Positions 35,070 to 44,307 of a stretch of 64,000 nucleotides of DNA are shown here, in pieces; position 1 is the stretch's first letter; every line of letters begins with the position of its first letter. This DNA is from CALBPI01 sp038533155 (lineage in GTDB: Bacteria > Pseudomonadota > Gammaproteobacteria > Steroidobacterales > Woeseiaceae). The notes under the pieces were generated by a model. It saw nothing but the letters and a program-made list of their open reading frames with translations, searched no databases and had not been told where the DNA came from. The stretch lies in assembly GCA_038533155.1 (NCBI GenBank), contig JBCAZH010000003.1, positions 56,635 to 120,634 of the forward strand, given 5' to 3'. The translations under genes and the position numbers were made by a program.

Positions 35070-36494
35070 TCAGGTGTTGGTCCCTTCGCGACCGTAGTTA
35101 TCTTCAAATCGAACGATATCGTCTTCGCCCAAATAGTCACCTGATTGAACCTCAATGATGTGAACGGGCTCATCGAAAGGATTTGCAATGCGGTGCTTCT
35201 CGCCGATCGGAATGTAGGTCGACTCATTGACAGCGAGATCGAACTCTTCGTCGCCGCGCGTGATTCTAGCCTTACCTTTCACCACTATCCAATGTTCCGC
35301 TCTGTGGTGATGAAGCTGCAGGGATAAGACCGCACCGGGTTTGACGATCAACCGTTTTACTTGAAAATTGTCGCCTTGATCGACCCCGTCGTAACTACCC
35401 CATGGGCGGAAAACCTGACGGTGCAAAGCAACTTCCGGTCGTTCATCTGCCTTGAGCGATTCGACGATCTTTTTGACGTTCTCCGAATCGCCTTTTGGCG
35501 CCACCAGAACAGCATCTTTGGTTTCAACAACGACATGATCGCGCAGCCCGACTGCTGCGACCAGCCGGCTCTCCGAGCTAACCAGTGTGTTCTGGCAATC
35601 ACTTAGAATCACATCCCCACTGGTGGCGTTGTTGCTTGCGTCCTTTGGAAGCGCATCCTGCAGCGAAGACCATGACCCGACGTCACTCCAACCGGCATCC
35701 ATCGGGACAACCATCGCTCGTTTCGTTCGTTCCATCACAGCGTAGTCTATCGAGTTGGACGGTGACTTAGAGAATTCGTCAGCGTCAGGCCGAACAAAAT
35801 CCAAATCCGTTTTCGCCTTAGCTATGCTCGCCTCAGCAGCCGCCGCCATGGCCGGTTCGAACTCCTCCAGCTCAGCCAGGTACGCCGCTGGCGGCAACAG
35901 GAACATACCGCTATTCCATAGATAGTCGCCGGACTCAAGATAACTCTGGGCAACGCTCAAATCCGGTTTTTCCTGGAACGAACTAATCGGCGCAGGTTCA
36001 CTCCCGTCCAGTTTCGCCTGGATGTAGCCATAGCCCGTGTGCGGGCTCGTCGGCACTACACCAAAAGTGACAAGATGCCCGGACTCGGCAGCTCCAAACC
36101 CCTTTTTGACCGCATCCGCAAACGCCGCGACATTCTTAATAACATGGTCCGCCGGCATCACCATTAAATACCCCGCGTCGCCACGTTGACGGCTGAACGC
36201 GGCAGCAAGTGCGACCGCAGGCGCTGTATTGCGCCCCTGTGGCTCCAGTAGGATGTCTGCATCGACGCCCAGCGCTTGTAGCTGTTCGGCGACCATAAAG
36301 CGGTGGGTGTCATTGCAAACGACTATCGTTTTTCCGAGCGGTAAGTCGATCGCTGCAGTCCGGCTCGCAGTGTCCTGCAGCATGGTCTTTTCCCCAACCA
36401 TGGGCAGCAACTGTTTGGGATAGGTAGCACGTGAGACAGGCCACAATCGGCTGCCAGAACCACCTGACAAGATAACGGGAATGACTGATGACAT
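35070..36494 (-). CDS. manC: Mannose-1-phosphate guanylyltransferase / mannose-6-phosphate isomerase
   Basis: A 474-residue bifunctional type II enzyme. The nucleotidyltransferase signature is GGSGSRLWPVSRATYPKQ (residues 11-28) and the sugar-binding region includes FQEKPDLSVA. The C-terminal 120 residues are the cupin isomerase domain (RPWGSYDGVDQGDNFQVKRL, HHRAEHWIVVKG). It makes GDP-mannose from mannose-1-P and can also isomerise fructose-6-P. Its product is the substrate of Gmd at 49 kb. The spacing to manB (23 bases) and ugd (13 bases) indicates one transcript. Confidence 0.95.
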   Translation of the reverse strand: MSSVIPVILSGGSGSRLWPVSRATYPKQLLPMVGEKTMLQDTASRTAAIDLPLGKTIVVCNDTHRFMVAEQLQALGVDADILLEPQGRNTAPAVALAAAFSRQRGDAGYLMVMPADHVIKNVAAFADAVKKGFGAAESGHLVTFGVVPTSPHTGYGYIQAKLDGSEPAPISSFQEKPDLSVAQSYLESGDYLWNSGMFLLPPAAYLAELEEFEPAMAAAAEASIAKAKTDLDFVRPDADEFSKSPSNSIDYAVMERTKRAMVVPMDAGWSDVGSWSSLQDALPKDASNNATSGDVILSDCQNTLVSSESRLVAAVGLRDHVVVETKDAVLVAPKGDSENVKKIVESLKADERPEVALHRQVFRPWGSYDGVDQGDNFQVKRLIVKPGAVLSLQLHHHRAEHWIVVKGKARITRGDEEFDLAVNESTYIPIGEKHRIANPFDEPVHIIEVQSGDYLGEDDIVRFEDNYGREGTNT

Positions 36495-36507
36495 GGTTTC
36501 GCCCGAA

Positions 36508-37851
36508 TTATTGGTTATTGTTTTGCCTAAGACCTCTGCCTATCGCATAGTACTGGAAGTCTTTGAGCGCCATAACATCAGGATCGTACAGATTCCGTCC
36601 ATCAACGATGACGCGGTCCACAATTTTCGTCTTTAGCAAGTCGAAGTCAGGACTACGAAATTCCTGCCATTCGGTGACGATGGCTAATGCATTGGCGCCG
36701 TCTACGGCTTCTACAGCACTGTCACATAGCTCAAAATCATCTCTTTGTCCGTAGATTCTCGCCGCTTCCTCGCTAGCCTCGGGATCAAAAGCACGTACTT
36801 TGGCGCCGGCATCCCAAAGCGCCTCAATCAATACGCGACTCGGCGCCTCCCGCATATCGTCGGTCTTAGGTTTGAAAGCCAGTCCCCAAACAGCAACAGT
36901 CTTGCCTTTGAGATCGCCGTCGTAGTGCGCGGCAAGCTTCTCGAAAAGTCGGCGCTTTTGATCATGATTTACGGCTTCAACAGCGTTTAAAAGTCGGGCC
37001 GTATAGCCTGTCTCGCCCGCGGAGCGCGCAAGTGCCTGCACATCTTTCGGAAAGCAGGACCCGCCGTATCCGGCGCCGGGATAAATAAAGTGGTAGCCAA
37101 TCCGCGGATCCGAACCGATGCCAACACGGACTTTCTCAATGTCGGCATCGAACCGCTCTGCCAAATTGGCAAGCTCATTCATGAAACTGATTTTCGTCGC
37201 AAGCATCGCGTTGGCTGCATACTTCGTCAGCTCGGCCGAACGCACATCCATCACAATGAGTTTTTCGTGGTTGCGATTGAACGGTTCGTACAACGCCCGC
37301 ATGAGTTCCGCGGTTCTCGCATTGTCAGTACCGACAATGATTCGATCCGGCTTCATGAAATCCGCTATCGCCGCGCCCTCTTTCAAGAACTCGGGATTCG
37401 AGACCACGTCGAAATCGAAACTCGCCCCGCGTTTCTCAAGTGTCTCGTTGATTTTCTGAGTCACTCGATCTGCCGTTCCGACCGGAACTGTCGATTTATC
37501 GATAACGACTTTGTAGTCGTTCATGTGCGTAGCAATCGACTCAGCAACTGCTAGCACATACTGCAGGTCTGCAGAGCCATCCTCATCCGGTGGCGTTCCA
37601 ACAGCGATAAACTGGAAGGTGCCATGTGCAACGCCCTGTTCGACTTTGGTCGTAAAGGCGAGGCGCCCCGCCTCGCGGTTGCGCTCAATATAGGCATCGA
37701 GTCCCGGCTCATAGATCGGGACATCGCCCTGATTCAGGCGAGAGATCTTGTCGGCATCAATATCGACACACAGGACATCGTTGCCCATCTCCGCCATGCA
37801 GGCGCCGGTGACCAGACCCACATAACCAGAGCCGAAAATGGTGAGTTTCAT
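36508..37851 (-). CDS. ugd: UDP-glucose 6-dehydrogenase
   Basis: A 447-residue enzyme. The start at 37851 is chosen so that the protein begins MKLTIFGSGYVGLVTG, the NAD-binding glycine motif; the longer reading adds 23 residues unlike the family. The catalytic Cys lies in GAGYGGSCFPKD (about residues 250-261) and the C-terminal UDP-binding domain starts WGLAFKPKTDDMREAPS. It oxidises UDP-glucose to UDP-glucuronate in the cytosol, giving an acidic sugar for one or both polysaccharides. It lies between manC and the PglF-like dehydratase. Confidence 0.94.
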   Translation of the reverse strand: MKLTIFGSGYVGLVTGACMAEMGNDVLCVDIDADKISRLNQGDVPIYEPGLDAYIERNREAGRLAFTTKVEQGVAHGTFQFIAVGTPPDEDGSADLQYVLAVAESIATHMNDYKVVIDKSTVPVGTADRVTQKINETLEKRGASFDFDVVSNPEFLKEGAAIADFMKPDRIIVGTDNARTAELMRALYEPFNRNHEKLIVMDVRSAELTKYAANAMLATKISFMNELANLAERFDADIEKVRVGIGSDPRIGYHFIYPGAGYGGSCFPKDVQALARSAGETGYTARLLNAVEAVNHDQKRRLFEKLAAHYDGDLKGKTVAVWGLAFKPKTDDMREAPSRVLIEALWDAGAKVRAFDPEASEEAARIYGQRDDFELCDSAVEAVDGANALAIVTEWQEFRSPDFDLLKTKIVDRVIVDGRNLYDPDVMALKDFQYYAIGRGLRQNNNQ

Positions 37852-37921
37852 AGACGGAATAAAGGTTCGAACCAGTCGGAATTTTATCTGTACGAGCGCA
37901 GGTTTGCCATATTCGGTCAAA

Positions 37922-39880
37922 CTACTGTTTTCGATATTCCTTCAGATCGGTGACCTTTTGGTTCGCGGAGAGTCTGCGTTCATTCCAAACGTAGTCCTGA
38001 ATTCCGTCCGAGGGCCCGTAACCTTCTACCGTGCTTGAAAGCACCGCCCGCAGCTTGTCATGGTCTCTCTCGTCGATCGCGGTTCTCAGCTCGGCGAGGC
38101 TCCGCGAGAGATCACCGTCGCTCGGAGATTGTTCATTGGCTCGCAGAATTCGCGGATGCTCGGTGCCACTGACATTACTGCCGATCAAAAGCTCTTCATA
38201 CAGCTTCTCTGCCGGCCGCAAACCAGTGAACACAATTTCGATATCGCCCTCTTCGCCGTCAGAGTTGTGAACGGTGAGCCCACTCAAGTGAATCAGTTTG
38301 CGCGCGAGATCAACGATTTTCACAGGCTGCCCCATATCCAGGACGAACACATCGCCACCCTCCGCCAAGGCCGCAGCCTGAACGACCAACTGCGCCGCCT
38401 CCGGGATGGTCATGAAATACCGCGTAATTTCAGGGTGTGTGACTGTGACTGGACCACCCTTGCGAATTTGCTCGCGGAACAACGGCACGACCGACCCGGA
38501 CGATGCCAGCACATTGCCGAACCGCACCATGCAAAACCGTGTGCGAGGGCTGCGGCGACTGGCCCGCTGCAGGATCATCTCTGCCAGCCGCTTGCTCGCA
38601 CCCATGATATTTGTTGGGCTGACGGCCTTGTCAGTCGATATCAGCACGAACGTGGATACCCCTGCTTCGATTGCCGCCTCAGCAGCCGACTCGGTGCCAA
38701 ACACATTGTTATCAATCCCCGAGAATGCGTTGTGCTCAACCATGGGGACATGCTTGTATGCTGCTGCGTGGTATACGGTCTCCACGTCAAACGTGGTCAA
38801 CACCTCAAGCATCCTTGCCTTGTCGCCCACCGAACCCAAGAAGGCGATGATTCTGGTCGATAAGCCCGATTCTGCACACTTCATGCGAAGCTCTCGCTCA
38901 ATCGAGTACAAGGCGTGCTCAGATTGTTCGAAAAGCAGCAGCTTCCGGGGCTTGATTTCAAGCACCTGGCGGCACAGCTCAGATCCGATGGACCCGCCCG
39001 CCCCGGTGACAAGGACGACTTTATTCGCATTCTGCTTTTGTAGGAGATCTAATTTCGGTGGCACAGGATCTCGGCCGAGCAAATCCTCCACAGCAACTTC
39101 GCGGACGTCATCGACTCTGGCTTCGCTTGCGATGATGTCGCCGATATCCGGAATCGTTTGCACGCGGAGTTTGAGCGGTTCCAAGTGATCGAGAATTCTG
39201 CGTCTTTGACGCCTAGATGCGCTTGGCATCGCCAAAAATATTCGAGAGGCATGAGTTTTCTCGGCGACTTCGGCGACATTTCGTGCCGGATAGACCCGCA
39301 GATTCTCGATACTCCGACCGACATTCGAAACTTGGTCATCAACGAACGCTACCGGCAGAAACCGTGGCGAGAACGCGAGCGACTTAGCTAGCCTGACGCC
39401 GCCGCTGCCTGCACCGTAGATAATCACACGCTCCCGGTGGCGCGCCCTCTTGTTAATCAGTTGCCGTGCGCCGAATCGCGATCCCACAAGCCAGATTGCG
39501 GCTACTAGCGAATACACCGACACGAGGCGCCAAGACACCGAATAGCCGTAGTGAGTTGATGCAGCCGCAAACAAAATCAGCGCATACAAACTTACGACGC
39601 GAGTCACCACCAACAGCAGATCAAGACTCAAGAATCGTATGACGGCCCGGTAATATCCGGTCAGTACACCGGTCGGGAACAAAACGAATACATGGATGAG
39701 CGCGGCTACTACGAACTCGGCACCAGTAGGTTGTCGCCCAGCGACTAACTGAATCGCAAATGCTGTGGCGAACATCAGTGCGAGAAAATCGACACCGAGG
39801 CTCATTGCGAGTTTATAGGACCTCGGCAGCCTCAAGAGACCGACTCGAAAGGGCTCGGGCACCAATTGCTTCCCTGACAT
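37922..39880 (-). CDS. Membrane-bound nucleotide-sugar 4,6-dehydratase (PglF/WbpM/CapD)
   Basis: A 652-residue protein. Four N-terminal membrane helices and a CoA-binding-like Rossmann domain (VIIYGAGSGGVRLAKSL) lead to the SDR catalytic domain. That domain has VTGAGGSIGSELCRQ near residue 293 and the atypical Ser-Met-Lys-type site in ISTDKAVSPTNIMGASKRLA. This is the long WbpM/PglF class, which makes the 4-keto-6-deoxy intermediate from UDP-GlcNAc. Followed by PglE-, PglD- and PglC-like genes, it probably starts a diacetamido-trideoxyhexose pathway such as bacillosamine. Confidence 0.92.
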   Translation of the reverse strand: MSGKQLVPEPFRVGLLRLPRSYKLAMSLGVDFLALMFATAFAIQLVAGRQPTGAEFVVAALIHVFVLFPTGVLTGYYRAVIRFLSLDLLLVVTRVVSLYALILFAAASTHYGYSVSWRLVSVYSLVAAIWLVGSRFGARQLINKRARHRERVIIYGAGSGGVRLAKSLAFSPRFLPVAFVDDQVSNVGRSIENLRVYPARNVAEVAEKTHASRIFLAMPSASRRQRRRILDHLEPLKLRVQTIPDIGDIIASEARVDDVREVAVEDLLGRDPVPPKLDLLQKQNANKVVLVTGAGGSIGSELCRQVLEIKPRKLLLFEQSEHALYSIERELRMKCAESGLSTRIIAFLGSVGDKARMLEVLTTFDVETVYHAAAYKHVPMVEHNAFSGIDNNVFGTESAAEAAIEAGVSTFVLISTDKAVSPTNIMGASKRLAEMILQRASRRSPRTRFCMVRFGNVLASSGSVVPLFREQIRKGGPVTVTHPEITRYFMTIPEAAQLVVQAAALAEGGDVFVLDMGQPVKIVDLARKLIHLSGLTVHNSDGEEGDIEIVFTGLRPAEKLYEELLIGSNVSGTEHPRILRANEQSPSDGDLSRSLAELRTAIDERDHDKLRAVLSSTVEGYGPSDGIQDYVWNERRLSANQKVTDLKEYRKQ

Positions 39881-40095
39881 ATGCCTACCTTGGCGTTTAT
39901 GCTATCAACATAATGCGTTCTTAGCAGAAAAAGTCATCGGTTGCGCGGAATTACGTCAAATTTTCCGTGCAAATGTTGAATTCGAATGACATTGGCATGA
40001 AGCCAATGAAATCCGGCGTCCTGTGGGTATCGGCATCTTCCGAATGCAGGCTCAAGCCAACACACGGTCGACAAACGACAGATTCCCATGTCGCT

Positions 40096-41277
40096 TCACA
40101 CCGCCTGCGAATCGTCCAGAATCTCAGAAATGATACCTACCATATCCTCGAGATTCTCCTGAGTCAGCGTCGGGTGTACAGGCAACATGATGCTCGTACG
40201 CCCCAATTCGGCCGCGACCGGCAGTGGCAGCGACGGCCGATAATCCGCCATCGCTTGCTCGTTGTAAATTTCAGGACACGCGCCCGACAAACCCGGCAGT
40301 CCGCGCCGACCGATTTCGGTAATGATCCTATCTCTGGACCAGCCTGGCGCGAGATGTTCCGTCACGACGAACATATAGAATTTGTAGTACGCATGCCTGA
40401 CGCCCTCGGGGGGCGCGGGTATCCGAATGCAAGCTAAGCGCTCAAACGCCTGCCGGAGAAAATCGGCGTTGGCATTTCGCGCATCTACCCAACTATCGAG
40501 CTGCTCTAGCTGCCACGACGCCAACGCAGACTGGAGTTCAGTCAATCGCCAATTACTACCAATGCCCTCATGCAACCACCGGAACCCAACAGGGTGGTCG
40601 TTACTCAGCGTTCGTGCCCGCGACTTTCCATGGTCCTTTAAGCTCCATGCACGCTCAAAGACGTCCTGGTCACGGATCAGCAGAGCCCCGCCCTCCCCGC
40701 CGGTCGTCATGATCTTATCCTGACAGAAAGAAAACGCCGCACAGTCGCCAAAGGAACCAATAGGCTTGCCATCGATGCGCGCACCATGTGCTTGGGCGCA
40801 ATCCTCAATCACAGCAATCCCTCGTGCATCGGCGATCGACATGATGCCTTGCATATCGCATGGCCAACCCGCTAGGTGGACAGGCAAAATTGCCTTGGTA
40901 GCCGGCGTGAGTGCTTCTTCGATCGACTGCGGCGTGAGATTCTGACTGTCTGGACAGACGTCCGCGAAGATCGGCCTCGCCCCCCTTTGGACCACCGTGC
41001 TTACAGACGCGAAGTAACTTCGGGGCGTGACGATCACATCATCGCCGGGACCGATATCAAGGGCTGCCAGCGCCAACTCCAAAGCAAGTGTGCCATTCGC
41101 CACGGCGATCGAATGCGACACAAGATGGTATTCGGCGAATTCTGATTCGAAACGTCTGCCAACACTACCCGTCCAGTAGTTGACCCCCCCGGAGCGAAGC
41201 ACGTCCGCCACCAGCTCTACCTGCTCTTCCGAATAATGGGGCCAAGGCCCAAGCGGCTGTCTCAGTTTTCCGATCAC
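40096..41277 (-). CDS. DegT/DnrJ/EryC1 sugar aminotransferase (PglE-like)
   Basis: A 393-residue PLP-dependent aminotransferase. The PLP lysine is present in FSFCQDKIMTTGGEGGALL near residue 190, with the phosphate-binding NGTLALELALAAL and the Asp of VIEDCAQAHGA. It should aminate the 4-keto group of the sugar made by the adjacent dehydratase, using glutamate. It is 215 bases downstream of that gene on the same strand and divergent from the acetyltransferase. It differs from the second DegT protein at 47 kb, which lacks the lysine. Product stereochemistry is not readable. Confidence 0.9.
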   Translation of the reverse strand: MIGKLRQPLGPWPHYSEEQVELVADVLRSGGVNYWTGSVGRRFESEFAEYHLVSHSIAVANGTLALELALAALDIGPGDDVIVTPRSYFASVSTVVQRGARPIFADVCPDSQNLTPQSIEEALTPATKAILPVHLAGWPCDMQGIMSIADARGIAVIEDCAQAHGARIDGKPIGSFGDCAAFSFCQDKIMTTGGEGGALLIRDQDVFERAWSLKDHGKSRARTLSNDHPVGFRWLHEGIGSNWRLTELQSALASWQLEQLDSWVDARNANADFLRQAFERLACIRIPAPPEGVRHAYYKFYMFVVTEHLAPGWSRDRIITEIGRRGLPGLSGACPEIYNEQAMADYRPSLPLPVAAELGRTSIMLPVHPTLTQENLEDMVGIISEILDDSQAV

Positions 41278-41354
41278 TCGAATGCTCCAACAGAATTGCC
41301 ATTTCTGGGTGACCTGCGGCGCGCCTGGCAGCTGGCCACGACCGCAGGCGAAGC

Positions 41355-41360
41355 ATTATA
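41355..41360 (-). promoter_or_regulatory. Possible -10 box of aminotransferase gene
   Basis: On the minus strand a perfect TATAAT lies about 78 bases ahead of the aminotransferase start, in the 233-base divergent region. No matching -35 hexamer is seen at 16-18 bases, so support is limited to the -10 element and position. Confidence 0.3.
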
Positions 41361-41510
41361 GTGGCATGGCAGCACGCGCGCGATGCAAGTCGCGCAGCAT
41401 CCCCACTTCGAACGACATCGTTTTGGCCGGCTCGAGCCCAATCTCGCACCTACGCTTGCGAGACGCCTGCTATGATCTTTGCACCAAAGGGATTGCAGGG
41501 AAGGCGTCAG

Positions 41511-42182
41511 GTGCATAAATCGATCGTTCGGAAAGCATTGGCCATTTACGGCACGGGGGGATTTGCACGCGAACTACACTGGTTGGTTTCCCGGACTAGT
41601 GATTTTCAAGCGACCGCGTTTGTTGATGACGCTCCGTCAGCGGCCGCTACCTTCCTCGATTGTCCGGTGCAGACTTTCGAAGACTTCTTGGCCAACCCTG
41701 CCGGTAAGATCAATAGAATCAGCATTGGAATTGGCAACCCGGCGGTTCGTGAGTTGCTCCACAACAAATGTACAGAATCGGGTTTGGAGCTACCGGTATT
41801 GATCGATCCCACAACCAGTCTCTCTGACACGGTTGTTCTAAACGCTGGCGCCGTCGTTTGCGCCGGCACGGTGTTAACTGTCGATATCGACATTGCGCAA
41901 GGTGTTCAAATCAACCTGAACTGCACAGTCGGACATGACTGCAAAATTGGCGCGTTCACGACACTGTCACCGGGGGTTAACGTTTCGGGCAACGTATTCA
42001 TCGGCGAACGGGTCTTTATCGGCACGGGAGCGAGTATTATCAATGGCAGTGAAGACCAGCCTCTGCGAATTGGTGATGACGTCGTGATTGCTGCCGGCGC
42101 CTGCGTGACTCGCTCGCTTGAACCGGGTTACCTGTACGCCGGGGTCCCGGCCCAACAAAAGAAACGCCTTACGCCAGACTAA
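41511..42182 (+). CDS. PglD/NeuD-like sugar O/N-acetyltransferase
   Basis: A 223-residue left-handed beta-helix acetyltransferase. The N-terminal Rossmann-like UDP-sugar-binding part begins ALAIYGTGGFARELHWLV. Hexapeptide repeats run from about residue 95 (GAVVCAGTVLTVDIDIAQGV, CTVGHDCKIGAFTTLSPGV) and include the catalytic His of TVGHDC. The end is ALEPGYLYAGVPA-like (RSLEPGYLYAGVPAQQKKR). The GTG start at 41511 has GGGAAGG seven bases upstream; ATG 41472 is possible but adds residues outside the family. It should N-acetylate the aminosugar formed by the neighbouring aminotransferase, completing a diacetamido sugar nucleotide. Confidence 0.88.
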   Translation: MHKSIVRKALAIYGTGGFARELHWLVSRTSDFQATAFVDDAPSAAATFLDCPVQTFEDFLANPAGKINRISIGIGNPAVRELLHNKCTESGLELPVLIDPTTSLSDTVVLNAGAVVCAGTVLTVDIDIAQGVQINLNCTVGHDCKIGAFTTLSPGVNVSGNVFIGERVFIGTGASIINGSEDQPLRIGDDVVIAAGACVTRSLEPGYLYAGVPAQQKKRLTPD

Positions 42183-42191
42183 TGTCGTTGA

Positions 42192-42809
42192 TTACTCGCC
42201 TGAGTTTCCGTCGCTACTTCGCACATCACGGTAGAACGGTGGCATCGTCGCATGCCCTTCAGCAGATACACCGTGTCGCGACACGACTATCCAGACGGTT
42301 CGCACCATGATTTTCAGATCAAGCCAGATGGACTGTGTATCAACATACCGCACATCCAGCTCGAATCGACGCTCCCACGTCGTAGCGTTACGTCCGTAAA
42401 CCTGCGCCAAACCCGTAATTCCGGGTCGAACCTCGTGGCGACGCGCCTGAAAATCCGAATACATCGGCAGGTAAGCCATGAGCAATGGGCGCGGTCCAAC
42501 TAGCGACATATCACCGCGCAGAACGTTCCAGAGTTGGGGAATTTCATCAAGCGACAAACGACGCAGAATAGAACCGGTACGTGTGAGCCGTTGGTCGTCG
42601 TCCGTCGACACGGCGTCTTGATTCAGTGAGGGCCGCATCGTTCTAAACTTGAGCAGCTCAAATGGCTGAGCATTCAGCCCGGGTCTCTGCTGGCGAAAAA
42701 ATACCGGCCGACCCATGCTGACGAACACGGCTATGGCCACCAAAATTGTGATCGGTGCCAAAACCGCAAGACCGGCAGCCGAACACAGAATATCAATCAG
42801 TCTTTTCAT
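42192..42809 (-). CDS. Small priming sugar transferase (PglC-like)
   Basis: A 205-residue monotopic phosphoglycosyl transferase with a single N-terminal re-entrant hydrophobic segment (LIDILCSAAGLAVLAPITIL). The catalytic domain shows FELLKFRTMRPS, SLDEIPQLWNVLRGDMSLVG and GPRPLLMAYLPMY. It is the short PglC/EpsL form without the large N-terminal membrane domain seen in the 32 kb enzyme. It should move a UDP-diacetamido-trideoxyhexose phosphate to undecaprenyl phosphate as the first step of the second glycan. It ends tail to tail with the acetyltransferase gene, nine bases apart. Confidence 0.92.
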   Translation of the reverse strand: MKRLIDILCSAAGLAVLAPITILVAIAVFVSMGRPVFFRQQRPGLNAQPFELLKFRTMRPSLNQDAVSTDDDQRLTRTGSILRRLSLDEIPQLWNVLRGDMSLVGPRPLLMAYLPMYSDFQARRHEVRPGITGLAQVYGRNATTWERRFELDVRYVDTQSIWLDLKIMVRTVWIVVSRHGVSAEGHATMPPFYRDVRSSDGNSGE

Positions 42810-43015
42810 GGATTGTTAAACAAACAACAACGAGGTGCCGCTACTGTACCGTCGATGTTGGCGACTCGCGACTGCCCGACCTAGCGTGTGCACCAAGTCA
42901 CACGAAAGCGCGTATCGAAGGGCGCGCTGGATGTATTCGTCAAGAGCTACCGTGCTAATATCCCGCCGGGCCGCCAGACAGTTCTCGGTGCAATCTCCCC
43001 CAAAATCTCAACGCT

Positions 43016-44233
43016 ATGCGGATTCTCTACCTCCACCAGTACTTTCACACGCCAGACATGCCTGGGTCCACCCGCTCCTACGAAATGGCGAAGCGCTGGG
43101 TAGAGGCTGGCCACCATGTCGACGTTGTATCCGCCACGGCGCCACCGGGAACCGAGGGGTGGCACTGCCAAACCGTCGATGGCGTCAATGTGCACAATAC
43201 CCACATCCCATACTCGAATGAAATGAGCTATGCGAACCGCATACGCGCGTTCATACGATTCGCATGGCAATCAGGCCGTCGCGCTCAAAAGATCGGTGGT
43301 GACCTGGTGTTTGCCACAAGCACACCGCTAACTATCGCGTTGCCGGCGACCTACGCTGCCTCCCGTCTGCGCATCCCCATGGTATTCGAAGTGCGCGATC
43401 TTTGGCCTGAGCTTCCGATTGCTGTGGGCGCATTGCGTAACCCACTGCTCATCGGCATGGCACGACGACTCGAACGCTTCGCGTATCGGCGATCCGAGCA
43501 GATCATTGCTCTTTCTCCGGGAATGGCCGAAGGGGTCGCCAGCACCGGTTATCCACCGGAACGAATTGTCGTCGCACCCAACGCGAGCGATATCGAACGC
43601 TTCGACGTCGATGAGTCGCAAGGAAACGAGTTTCTAGCGCAGCATCCCGAGCTAACCGGGGGCCCTCTCGTGGTCTACACCGGAACTCTCGGCAAACTAA
43701 ACGGCGTGACTTACCTGGCTGAAATTGCCGGCGCAATGCGAGAAATCAACCCGGCAGTTAAGTTTCTGGTCGTGGGTGGTGGTTTCGAAAAGAAGCTTCT
43801 AAGAGAAACTGCGGATCGTGAAGGGGTCTTGAACCAGACGTTCTTCATCCTGGATCAGCTACCCAAGAACGAAATGCCAAAAGTCTTGTCGGCAGCTACT
43901 GTAGCGACATCGCTGTTCATCGACTTGCCCGAAATGTGGAATAACTCAGCCAACAAGTTTTTTGATGCGCTAGCCGCACGACGACCTGTCATGATCAACT
44001 ACAGCGGATGGCAGGCTGAACTGTTGAGGCAATCCGAAGCTGGGATTGTCGTCCCACCTCGCGATGCTAAAGTCGCGGCTCGAACGCTCAACGAACTCTT
44101 GGTGGACGAAGGTCGCCTGACAGCGGCATCGCGAAACGCCGCCGCTCTCGCCAAGCGTGACTTCGATCGTGATCAGCTCTCCCGCACCGTACTACGGTCA
44201 ATAGAAACTGCGCAATCCGAGTACCGACGCTAG
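43016..44233 (+). CDS. Glycosyltransferase family 4 (WbuB-like)
   Basis: A 405-residue GT-B glycosyltransferase. The N-terminus MRILYLHQYFHTPDMPGSTR carries the STR acceptor motif of the WbuB/FucNAc-transferase-like group, followed by VFEVRDLWPELPIAVGAL near residue 125. The donor domain starts VVYTGTLGKLNGVTYLAE and contains NKFFDALAARRPVMINYSG. In related loci such enzymes add the second sugar after PglC/WecA-type priming. It is divergent from the priming transferase gene across 206 bases in which no clear promoter is seen. Confidence 0.88.
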   Translation: MRILYLHQYFHTPDMPGSTRSYEMAKRWVEAGHHVDVVSATAPPGTEGWHCQTVDGVNVHNTHIPYSNEMSYANRIRAFIRFAWQSGRRAQKIGGDLVFATSTPLTIALPATYAASRLRIPMVFEVRDLWPELPIAVGALRNPLLIGMARRLERFAYRRSEQIIALSPGMAEGVASTGYPPERIVVAPNASDIERFDVDESQGNEFLAQHPELTGGPLVVYTGTLGKLNGVTYLAEIAGAMREINPAVKFLVVGGGFEKKLLRETADREGVLNQTFFILDQLPKNEMPKVLSAATVATSLFIDLPEMWNNSANKFFDALAARRPVMINYSGWQAELLRQSEAGIVVPPRDAKVAARTLNELLVDEGRLTAASRNAAALAKRDFDRDQLSRTVLRSIETAQSEYRR

Positions 44234-44307
44234 ATCAGGCTTTCAGACCAAGCTGCAAAGACTACAAGAGAGTGCTTGCGAAACGACCGGCCCAACCGCA
44301 CGGTCGC

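Noticed and set aside
38406..39188. 260-codon forward frame within the dehydratase gene
   Set aside because: Antisense shadow; Ser/Thr-rich translation without signal, helix or motif structure.
41456..41476. TTGCGA and TATGAT as promoter of the acetyltransferase gene
   Set aside because: Spacer of nine bases does not allow a working -35/-10 pair; no other -35 seen.
44284..44306. Inverted repeat CGACCG...CGGTCG between converging genes
   Set aside because: Six-base stem with an 11-base loop and no T tract on either strand; too weak to call a terminator.
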